NCBI GenBank assembly: GCA_964640955.1
Contig: CAZXJI010000039.1
Location: 1-14,050, forward strand
Direction of reading: 5' to 3'
DNA: 14,050 nucleotides
Source of the DNA: CAXXOK01 sp964640955
Lineage (GTDB): Bacteria > Bacillota > Clostridia > Christensenellales > Aristaeellaceae
The translations under genes and the position numbers were made by a program. Under the pieces are notes generated by a model, which was not told where the DNA came from, made no database searches, and worked only from the letters and a program-made list of their open reading frames with translations. Positions 8,046 to 14,050 of the stretch are shown one piece after another. The number at the start of each line of letters is the position of its first letter. Position 1 is the first letter of the stretch.

Positions 8046-9074
8046 ATGGCAAGCGTAAACGATTTGGCGATCGACCTGGGAACGTCGAATATCTTAATTT
8101 ATATGAAGGGCAAGGGCATCATCCTGCGCGAGCCCACCGTGGTCGCCATCGACCGCGACACGCGCGATGTGCTCGCCTTTGGCGAGGAAGCCCGCCGGAT
8201 GATCGGCCGTACCCCCAGCAACATCCTCGCCCTGCGCCCCCTGCGCGACGGCGCGATATCGGACTACGAACTGGTGAGCTTCATGCTCAAGGGCTTCGTG
8301 CTGAAGGCCGTGGGAAAGCACATGTTCGCGCGGCCCCGCGCGATACTGGCGCTGCCCACCGGCGTAAACGAGATGGAGCGCCGCTCCATCATTTCCACGA
8401 TGTTTGACGCGGGCATGCGGCGCACCCAGCTATTGGACCGCACCATCGCGGCGGCCATCGGCGCGGGCCTGCCCATCGACGAGGCGTACGGCACGATGGT
8501 CGTGGACATCAGCGCGGGCGTGAGCGACGTGGCGGTGCTGTCGCTGGGCAAGGTGGTGGTGAGCGACTGCAACAAGGTCGGCGGCGACAAGCTGGACGAC
8601 GCGATTATCCGTCACCTTCGGCGCAAGCACAACCTGCTGATCGGCGAGCGCACGGCGGAGGAGCTGAAAATCAACATCGGTTCCGCCATCCCCCGCAGCG
8701 AGCAGCTTTACATGGAGGTGACCGGCCGCAACCTGATCACCGGCCTGCCCAAGACCATGCGCATCACCAGCGACGACGTGACCGAGGCCATCGACGAGCC
8801 TTTGCAGCAGCTGATCGAGAGCATCCACGGCGTGCTGGAACACACCCCCGCGGAGCTGGCGGCGGATATTTTTGAGTACGGCATCCTGCTCACCGGCGGC
8901 GGCGCGGAGATGTTCGGCCTGTGCGAGGCCATCGCCGACGCGCTGAAGGTGCCCTGCACCGTGGCCGAGGACCCGCAGACCAACGTGGTGATGGGCTGCG
9001 GCAAGGCGATCGAGAACCTGGCCGACCTGGGCAGGTACCTGGACGAGAACCGGAGAAGGCTGATCGGGCGGTAA
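8046..9074 (+). CDS. MreB-family actin-like protein (divergent)
   Basis: MreB filaments organise sidewall peptidoglycan synthesis along the inner membrane. The 342-residue product is full length and has phosphate-1 DLGTSN (10-15), VGGDKLDDAI (178-187), the E205-E206-L-K-I segment and LTGGGAEMFGL near the C-terminus. Two nucleotide-site motifs differ from ordinary MreB: the usual IEEPMAAAIG is LDRTIAAAIG (130-139), with R132 at the second Glu, and the usual DIGGGT is DISAGV (154-159). It may therefore be a paralogue with weak or altered ATPase activity. Start: ATG at 8046, with AAAGGGG (8033-8039) six bases upstream. There is no mreC or mreD next to it. It is last in the rightward run, and the AT-rich insert begins right after its stop. 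Confidence 0.9.
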   Translation: MASVNDLAIDLGTSNILIYMKGKGIILREPTVVAIDRDTRDVLAFGEEARRMIGRTPSNILALRPLRDGAISDYELVSFMLKGFVLKAVGKHMFARPRAILALPTGVNEMERRSIISTMFDAGMRRTQLLDRTIAAAIGAGLPIDEAYGTMVVDISAGVSDVAVLSLGKVVVSDCNKVGGDKLDDAIIRHLRRKHNLLIGERTAEELKINIGSAIPRSEQLYMEVTGRNLITGLPKTMRITSDDVTEAIDEPLQQLIESIHGVLEHTPAELAADIFEYGILLTGGGAEMFGLCEAIADALKVPCTVAEDPQTNVVMGCGKAIENLADLGRYLDENRRRLIGR

Positions 9075-10180
9075 GGTTATTTCCTAGTAAGAGGCATGAT
9101 TTGGATTGGTGAGATTATGGAGAAGTGTATTTTTTGTGATGCTTACATAACCAGCCAGAATGGTTGCTGGAGAGAAGGCGACCTAGAAACAAATACTATA
9201 AGACATATATGTAGGACATTTCATGTTGATGCACAATTCGATATATTACGTCGAATGAATGACATAGAACGTATTCGGAGTTTTAATCTTATTCTCGAAA
9301 ATTCATTAAAGAATAAGGGAAATAAAACCACTCGCCGTTATTACTTCGATGAGTATGAAAGCGATGACATATGTCGAGAGGATAGCATAAATTTATATAA
9401 GATACTGCGTTTTTATCCAACCAGTGTTGTCGAGAAGATTGGACGTTCTCTCCTAAATCTTTCGTATGCGTATCCTAAAACTGGTTCGAGAATTCATATA
9501 AATCCAACAAATAACAGGCTGTTGTTTTGCGAAAATGACCTTGGCGTTGATAGTGCAAATACTGCGGAGCAAGAAACAATATGCAGATATCTTTCAGAGA
9601 TGAACTATATTGAATATACAGATGACCATCATTATCATATTACGCTCCAAGGCTGGGAAAAAATCGAACAGCTGAAAGAACAACAAATTATTATAACGCA
9701 AGGTTTTATTGCAATTAGTTATGATAAAAGTGTTTGCTATATTAAAGATGCTTTTATTCGTGGCATCCATAGGAGCGGTTATGAATATCGTATCATGAGT
9801 GAAAAAGAGCACAACAATCAAGCAATGCCAGAAATGTATTATGAGATAAAGAGAAGTCGATTTATTGTGGCCGATATTTCGAGGCCAAACCTTGGTGCTT
9901 ATTATGAGATTGGATATGCACATGCGTTGGGTAAGGAGGTTATTATCTGTTGTGAACGCCAAAAATGGATTGATTATGAAAAACTAAAGGTCGATTTAAG
10001 AAATCCAGAGAAAATCGCTTGCCTTTCTGATATGGAGGGGAAAATTCCCCACTTTGATATTGCTCAAAGACAGATGATATTATGGGATACAACAGAGGAA
10101 CTGATAGAAAGAATAGAAAGACGAATAAGAGCAACTATTGGTGCCGGACCACTTCGTTTTAGCGAGTAAGAATGAAACGT
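9075..10180. other. AT-rich horizontally acquired single-gene insert
   Basis: Composition drops abruptly just after the mreB-like stop and returns at the stop of the convergent methyltransferase gene. Two 60-base rows counted inside (9241 and 9901) are 30% and 42% G+C, while the flanks are visibly about two thirds G+C. The block holds one gene and almost nothing else, with no transposase, integrase or tRNA. AGTAAGA occurs near both ends (9086-9092 and 10165-10171), a possible but weak target-site duplication. Confidence 0.75.
9117..10169 (+). CDS. nucleoside 2-deoxyribosyltransferase-like protein with Cys/His cluster and winged helix
   Basis: A 350-residue product with three parts. The N-terminus has C4-x2-C7, then C17, H30, C32 and H36, a possible zinc site. 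Residues about 148-190 look like a winged helix (ICRYLSEMNYIEY, then ITLQGWEKIEQL). Residues about 195-340 resemble the nucleoside 2-deoxyribosyltransferase fold: GFIAISYD (196-203), SEKEHNN (228-234), EIKRSRFIVADIS (243-255) and GAYYEIGYAHALGKEV (260-275), with the candidate catalytic Glu264. The domain closes with HFDIAQRQMILW (312-323). This matches a widespread family that is often left as hypothetical. Substrate is unknown. Cleavage or sensing of a nucleotide-type ligand is inference. Start: ATG at 9117, with a weak GGTGAG three bases upstream. The ATG at 9096 would have AAGAGG only one base away. Codon use (AGA, ATA, TTA) differs from all neighbours. Confidence 0.8.
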   Translation: MEKCIFCDAYITSQNGCWREGDLETNTIRHICRTFHVDAQFDILRRMNDIERIRSFNLILENSLKNKGNKTTRRYYFDEYESDDICREDSINLYKILRFYPTSVVEKIGRSLLNLSYAYPKTGSRIHINPTNNRLLFCENDLGVDSANTAEQETICRYLSEMNYIEYTDDHHYHITLQGWEKIEQLKEQQIIITQGFIAISYDKSVCYIKDAFIRGIHRSGYEYRIMSEKEHNNQAMPEMYYEIKRSRFIVADISRPNLGAYYEIGYAHALGKEVIICCERQKWIDYEKLKVDLRNPEKIACLSDMEGKIPHFDIAQRQMILWDTTEELIERIERRIRATIGAGPLRFSE

Positions 10181-10975
10181 TCATTTCTCCGCCATCAGCA
10201 GCATCGACAGCGGCCAGCCCTTCCTGTCGTACGCCTCCGTCAGCCCCACGTCGTAATCAAACTCCGCAAGCTTGGTGACCCGCATCCCCGCGGCGCAGGC
10301 GGCGCCTATGATATCGGAAAGCGTATGCGAGAAGCTCACGAAGGTCTCTTTCGTTTCGTGGGCCTGCGCCATATACCCCGCCGCGCTGCTTTCCACCCAC
10401 GGCTCCTTGCGGAAGTACGAGTAGACGACGCGGTCGGTATGCTCTGCATCGAAGCCCGGTTCGCCGGGCAGGGGCAGCATGTTGAAGAAGGGGTGAAAGT
10501 CGTGGAGCATCATCCGTCCGCCGGGCTTGAGGCAGTCGGCCACCTTTTGGAAAAGCGGCGTCAGATCCTCAAACCAGGTAACGGCCCCGATGGTGAAAAA
10601 AACAAAGTCGAACGCGCCGCGGTAGCGGGGTTCGATCGTCAGGATGTCCCCGCGGACGAACGTGCAGTTGCTGACGCCCGCCTCCCGGGCGGTGGTTTCC
10701 GCCTGGTTCAGGATGTTTTCCGCAATGTCGAAGCCGACGCCGCTTTCGGCGCCCAGCTGCAAAAGCGATAACAGCTCCCGGCCGTTGTTGCAGCAGAATT
10801 GCGCGACGGTTTTGCCGGTAAAATCGATGGTTTCCAGTTCCTTGGCCACGTCCGGACAGAAGAAGGGCAGACGCTCCTCCAAAAGCCGACGCGCGTTATC
10901 CTCGCCCCATCCGGGGTGGCGGTGTTCAAAAGCTTCTTCCCAGGCCTGTTTGTTTCCTTTCACGTAATTCTTCAT
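10181..10975 (-). CDS. class I SAM-dependent methyltransferase
   Basis: A 264-residue Rossmann-fold methyltransferase. Motif I is the variant VAQFCCNNGRELLSL (57-71). The acidic ribose-binding residue is D83 in GFDIAENIL. RGDIL (108-112, D110) follows, then LKPGGRMMLHDFHPFF in the motif-post-I/III region. The CCNNGREL form defines a common subfamily in Bacillota, often annotated only as a methyltransferase, so no substrate is assigned. Start: ATG at 10975, with AGGAGG (complement of 10984-10989) eight bases upstream. A longer frame to 11002 would overlap yfbR and include the ribosome site. It lies 23 bases after yfbR and is last in the minus-strand run. Its stop lies only 11 bases from the stop of the convergent insert gene, with no visible terminator. 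Confidence 0.88.
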   Translation of the reverse strand: MKNYVKGNKQAWEEAFEHRHPGWGEDNARRLLEERLPFFCPDVAKELETIDFTGKTVAQFCCNNGRELLSLLQLGAESGVGFDIAENILNQAETTAREAGVSNCTFVRGDILTIEPRYRGAFDFVFFTIGAVTWFEDLTPLFQKVADCLKPGGRMMLHDFHPFFNMLPLPGEPGFDAEHTDRVVYSYFRKEPWVESSAAGYMAQAHETKETFVSFSHTLSDIIGAACAAGMRVTKLAEFDYDVGLTEAYDRKGWPLSMLLMAEK

Positions 10976-10998
10976 TGGGCGAGCCTCCTCTTCGTCGG

Positions 10999-11580
10999 TC
11001 ACAGCTTGCTCAACTCATCCAGCGATAACTCAAAGCTTGGCGCAAACTCCCGCATGAATTCGGCAACCTCCGGCAGATCGGACTGCCGGATGCTTTCCAG
11101 CACGTAGGCGCGCGCCTGGTCGAACTCCCGGTTGCCCAGGTTGTTTTCCTCGATGCATTTGATGTAGGCGCAGATGCGGTCGGCCGCCTTGACCAGCCGC
11201 CAGGGGTACGCCTTCTCGTCCGGAAGCAGATAGGGCTCGTAGGCGGGGCGCAGGTCGCCGGGCAGCATATCCAGAAGCTGCACGCTGGCCATGGATTCGA
11301 TGCGCTTGTAGGCGGTCTTGATTTCAGGATTCTTGTACTTCACGGGCGTGGGCAGATCGCCGGTGATCACCTCGCCCACGTCGTGGTACAGCGCCAGCGA
11401 CAATACGGTTTCGGGGTTCACGTCGCGGCCGTGGCGCTCTTTGGCGATCACGGCCAGGCCGTGGGCGATCAGCGCGCACTGCATGCTGTGCTCCATATCG
11501 TTTTCGGGCACGGTGTTGCGCATCAGCCCCCAGCGGCGGATCAGCTTGAGACGGTTTAAGTAGGCAAAGAAAGGGTTCAT
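10999..11580 (-). CDS. yfbR: YfbR-type HD-domain 5'-deoxynucleotidase
   Basis: YfbR removes phosphate from deoxyribonucleoside 5'-monophosphates and helps set dNTP pools. The 193-residue product tracks the E. coli protein along its length. It starts FFAYLNRLKLIRRWGLMRN and keeps what I recall as the active-site residues: R16, W17, H31, H66-D67 (LYHDVGE), D75 (TGDLPTP) and D134 (KAADRICAYIKC). The end, FAPSFELSLDEL, is also characteristic. Start: ATG at 11580, with AAGGAGG four bases upstream. It lies 145 bases after the HAD gene. That gap shows no clear promoter or terminator. Confidence 0.93.
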   Translation of the reverse strand: MNPFFAYLNRLKLIRRWGLMRNTVPENDMEHSMQCALIAHGLAVIAKERHGRDVNPETVLSLALYHDVGEVITGDLPTPVKYKNPEIKTAYKRIESMASVQLLDMLPGDLRPAYEPYLLPDEKAYPWRLVKAADRICAYIKCIEENNLGNREFDQARAYVLESIRQSDLPEVAEFMREFAPSFELSLDELSKL

Positions 11581-11725
11581 GGGGCCTCCTTGCGGGTCGT
11601 CGTTGCGCGCGGCGCGGCGAACGGGAGACGGTGCGGGAAACGGGCCGGCGTAACGTCTGATGCGTCCGGCGAAGGGAAAGGCAAAACAGGCGAATCAGGC
11701 ATCCGCCGGGCCATCGCGGCGGCCG

Positions 11726-12397
11726 TTATTCCGCTTCGTCCGCCGACTGAAGCGCCAGCGCGGGGATCTCGGCGGCGTCCGACACGCGGTAATCCGGCGC
11801 GACGCCGGCAAGCTCTTCTTCCGTGCGGAAGCCCCAGGTGACCAGAATGCAATCCATGCCGGTGTTGCGCGCGGTCTGCACGTCCACGTCGCTGTCACCC
11901 ACGTACAGGGTGCGCTCCGGCTCGACCCCGAGCGCCGCCAGGGCAATGAGCGGCATATCCGGCGCGGGCTTGCGGGGCACGCCGTCCCGCCCGCCGACGA
12001 CCGCGGAGACGAGGCTGCCGAAATAGGCCTGCGCCAGCGCTTTCACGGCCGCGTCGTTCTTGTTGGATACGATGCCCAGCTTCACGCCGGCTTCGTTCAG
12101 CGCCGCCATGGTCTCCGCGATGCCCCCGTAAGGCCGGGTGTGTACGTTGCAGTGCCCGGTATAGTAGCGCTTGAACGCGGCCAGCGCGCTTTCCATATGG
12201 GGGTCGGCCGCGCCGCCGGGCAGCACGCGCTCGATGAGCCGGCGCACGCCGTTGCCCACGGACAGGCGCACCTTCTCCCGTGTGACGGTCGGATGGTTAA
12301 GCGCGTTCAGCGTGTGGTTGACCGCGTCGGTCAGGTCGTCCAGCGTATTGAGCAGCGTTCCGTCCAGGTCGAACAATACGGCGTCATACCGGTACAT
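11726..12397 (-). CDS. HAD-family hydrolase, phosphoglycolate phosphatase type
   Basis: A 223-residue haloacid-dehalogenase phosphatase with an alpha-helical cap. Motif I is FDLDGTL (9-15; nucleophile D10, acid/base D12), motif II is IVSNK (109-113), motif III is K143 in PRKPAPD, and motif IV is GDSDVD (167-172; D168 and D172). GDSDVDVQTARNTGM and VTWGFRTEEEL are typical of Gph/PpaX-like enzymes, which hydrolyse 2-phosphoglycolate or pyrophosphate. Sequence alone does not fix the substrate. The start overlaps the end of the MATE gene by 14 bases and has only a distant GAGG, so translation is probably coupled to the exporter. Confidence 0.9.
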   Translation of the reverse strand: MYRYDAVLFDLDGTLLNTLDDLTDAVNHTLNALNHPTVTREKVRLSVGNGVRRLIERVLPGGAADPHMESALAAFKRYYTGHCNVHTRPYGGIAETMAALNEAGVKLGIVSNKNDAAVKALAQAYFGSLVSAVVGGRDGVPRKPAPDMPLIALAALGVEPERTLYVGDSDVDVQTARNTGMDCILVTWGFRTEEELAGVAPDYRVSDAAEIPALALQSADEAE

Positions 12398-13790
12398 CGA
12401 CGGCCGCGGCCTCGCCCGTTACGGCGAGCCGCTCCTCCTCTCGTTTCATGTCCCGAAGCACGCGCAGCGTAAGCGGGACGGTTAAAAGCAGCGCGCAGGT
12501 GTCGGATACGGTCTGCGAAAGCTGCACGCCCAGCAGGCCCAATACCGAGGGCAGCAGCAGCACCGCCGGCAGGAAGAACATCCCCTGCCGGGCCACCGCC
12601 ACCAGCGACGCCTCGCGGGCCAGGCCCATGGTTTGCAGCATCATGTTGCTGATGATCATGAACCCGGCGCAGGGCAAGAGGATGCATTGCAGCCGCAACG
12701 CCAGCGCGCCGATCTGCGTTACTTCCGGGTGCCCCTTCATGAACAGGTTGACGATCTGCGGCGCAAACAGCATGGAGACCGTGGACGCGCCCAGCAGAAT
12801 GAAGAAGGATAGCTTGACCGCGAACCAGAAGGCCGTCCGTACGCGATCGTAGCGCTTCGCGCCGTAGTTGAAGCCGCACACCGGCTGGAACCCCTGTCCG
12901 AAGCCGATGACCGCCGAAACGGCGAAGAACATCACGCGGCCCACGATGCTCATGGCCGCCACCGCCGTGTCCCCGAAACCGCCGGCCGCGAAGTTGAGCG
13001 CGATGGTCGCCACGCTGTTGAGCCCCTGGCGCAGCAGCGAGGGGATGCCGCCGCGGAAAATCTCCAGGTAGTTTTCGCGGCTCGGAGTGAAATGGCTGAA
13101 ACGGATGCGGATGGTGCCGCCCTTGCGCGTGCCCGCCAGCAGAAGGCAGAAGCTTACCAGCTGGCTGATGATCGTCGCCAGCGCCGCGCCCGACACGCCC
13201 ATGCCCAGGGTGAAAATGAACAGAGGATCCAGCGCGATGTTGAGCGCCGCGCCAGACGCCACGCCGATCATGGAGAAAAACGCGTTGCCCTGAAAGCGGA
13301 GCTGGTTGTTGAGCACGAGGCTCCCTAGCAGCCAGGGCGCGCCGATGAGGATGAAGCGTGCATAATCCACGGCGAAAGGGGCGATGGTGTCGGTCGAGCC
13401 CAGCCACCATACCAGCGGCTGAAGCAGGATCAACCCCGTCAGGCCCAGCAGCGCGCCGCACGCGATGGCCGAAAAGAACCCCGTGGCCGCCATGCGCTGC
13501 GCGTTTCCCTGATCCTGCGCGCCCAGCGCGCGGGAGATGAAATTGCCCGAGCCCTGCCCGAACGTGAAACCGACGGCCTGCAATATGGCCATCAGCGGCA
13601 GGCACACGCCTACGGCCGCCGTGGCGCTGGGATTGCCGATGCGACCAACGTAGTACGTATCGGCGATATTGTAAAGGGCGGAAATCAGCATGCTGACGAT
13701 GGTCGGAGCCGAAAGCGTGAGCACCAGCCGCCGAACGGGCGTCTGCGTCATATAAGCGAGCTTCGCCTCCGGCGTTTGAGGGCGGGTCAT
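12384..13790 (-). CDS. MATE-family multidrug/cation exporter
   Basis: A 468-residue, 12-helix inner-membrane antiporter that expels organic cations using Na+ or H+ gradients. MATE hallmarks include ALYNIADTYYVGRIG in the first membrane region, the FGQGSGNFISRALG block, NIALDPLFIF mid-chain, and GFGQGFQPVCGFNYGAKRYDRV in the second half, as in MepA-like members. Start: ATG at 13790, with AAGGAGG (complement of 13795-13801) four bases upstream. The frame extends 17 codons further but without a ribosome site. It is first in the minus-strand run, and its end overlaps the HAD gene. The transported compound is not predictable. Confidence 0.94.
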   Translation of the reverse strand: MTRPQTPEAKLAYMTQTPVRRLVLTLSAPTIVSMLISALYNIADTYYVGRIGNPSATAAVGVCLPLMAILQAVGFTFGQGSGNFISRALGAQDQGNAQRMAATGFFSAIACGALLGLTGLILLQPLVWWLGSTDTIAPFAVDYARFILIGAPWLLGSLVLNNQLRFQGNAFFSMIGVASGAALNIALDPLFIFTLGMGVSGAALATIISQLVSFCLLLAGTRKGGTIRIRFSHFTPSRENYLEIFRGGIPSLLRQGLNSVATIALNFAAGGFGDTAVAAMSIVGRVMFFAVSAVIGFGQGFQPVCGFNYGAKRYDRVRTAFWFAVKLSFFILLGASTVSMLFAPQIVNLFMKGHPEVTQIGALALRLQCILLPCAGFMIISNMMLQTMGLAREASLVAVARQGMFFLPAVLLLPSVLGLLGVQLSQTVSDTCALLLTVPLTLRVLRDMKREEERLAVTGEAAAVDVPV

Positions 13791-13831
13791 AGAGCCTCCT
13801 TGTTCCGACGGCGAAAAGTGCCGCCGAGTAA

Positions 13832-13860
13832 GTTGTAACACAGCGGCTCGGGAAAAGCAA
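13832..13860 (-). promoter_or_regulatory. possible promoter of the MATE-HAD-yfbR run
   Basis: On the minus strand TTGCTT (13855-13860) and TACAAC (13832-13837) are 17 bases apart. The start would be about 36 bases before the MATE ATG. Matches are 3 of 6 and 4 of 6, so this is only plausible. Nothing further is supported in the G/A-rich 13861-14050, apart from a small palindrome, GTTTG-T-CAAAC, at 14002-14012. Confidence 0.35.
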
Positions 13861-14050
13861 GGGCGGCGAAGGGGGAGGGGATGTGAAGGAGGTGAAGAGA
13901 CGGAAACGAGCGTGTAAAGGTAAGGAGGCGGAGCTGGAAACGCCGGAAGAGCCGGGAAAAGGACGGGAAGGCACAGGGAACCGAAATTTTGCTTTTTGTA
14001 GGTTTGTCAAACATCTTAGACAACGGAGTGGTGAAGGAACTCAACAGGCG

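Noticed and set aside
9594..9962. 122-codon minus-strand open frame inside the AT-rich insert
   Set aside because: It lies antisense to the supported deoxyribosyltransferase-like gene, without a ribosome site or recognisable motifs.
10171..10185. AATGAA/TTCATT hairpin as a convergent terminator
   Set aside because: Only six AT-rich pairs around a triloop and no T-run, too weak for an intrinsic terminator.
12331..14010. 559-codon minus-strand open frame over the MATE gene
   Set aside because: An out-of-frame shadow of the MATE gene. The product is His/Arg/Gly-rich without domains.
14002..14023. Palindrome GTTTG-T-CAAAC and TTGTC/GACAA pair as an operator or promoter at the right edge
   Set aside because: The minus-strand TTGACA inside it has no -10 box at a workable distance, and any target gene would lie outside the window.

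Overview
The window reads as a chromosomal segment of a high-GC Bacillota, probably Clostridia. It carries RNase Y, a complete EcfA-EcfA'-EcfT energising module followed by truA, an MreB-family protein, strong AAGGAGG-type ribosome binding sites and sigma-A-type promoters. No rRNA, tRNA, CRISPR array or transposase was seen. Almost everything is GC-rich, with one exception: a sharply bounded AT-rich block at about 9075-10180.

Layout. Bases 1-258 are non-coding, with short repeats, hairpins and a strong terminator. rny (RNase Y) lies on the minus strand at 259-1800. Upstream of it, about 2205 to 1880 (minus), is a non-coding stretch with a near-consensus promoter, several hairpins and an intrinsic terminator only about 80 bases before the rny start. 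It looks like a long structured leader of rny or a separate small RNA. Next on the minus strand is an O-antigen-ligase-like membrane protein (2338-3624). Its promoter diverges from a second strong promoter at 3740-3768, which reads rightward.

The rightward promoter probably drives a co-directional run: a stand-alone riboflavin kinase, ecfA1, ecfA2, ecfT, truA and an mreB-like gene (3867-9074). The ecf genes overlap each other. The ECF module powers uptake of vitamins through separate S components, none of which is encoded here. The MreB-like protein has non-canonical residues at two nucleotide-site motifs.

The AT-rich block holds one gene (9117-10169). It encodes a Cys/His cluster, a winged-helix-like segment and a C-terminal nucleoside 2-deoxyribosyltransferase-like domain. 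It appears to be a horizontally acquired single-gene cargo placed between two convergent core operons. It is the best candidate here for an undescribed, possibly defence-related, activity.

The right-hand part is a minus-strand run read from 13790 down to 10181: MATE exporter, HAD phosphatase of the phosphoglycolate phosphatase type, YfbR-type 5'-deoxynucleotidase and a class I SAM methyltransferase. The first two overlap and are probably translationally coupled. Bases 13861-14050 hold no gene that I can support.
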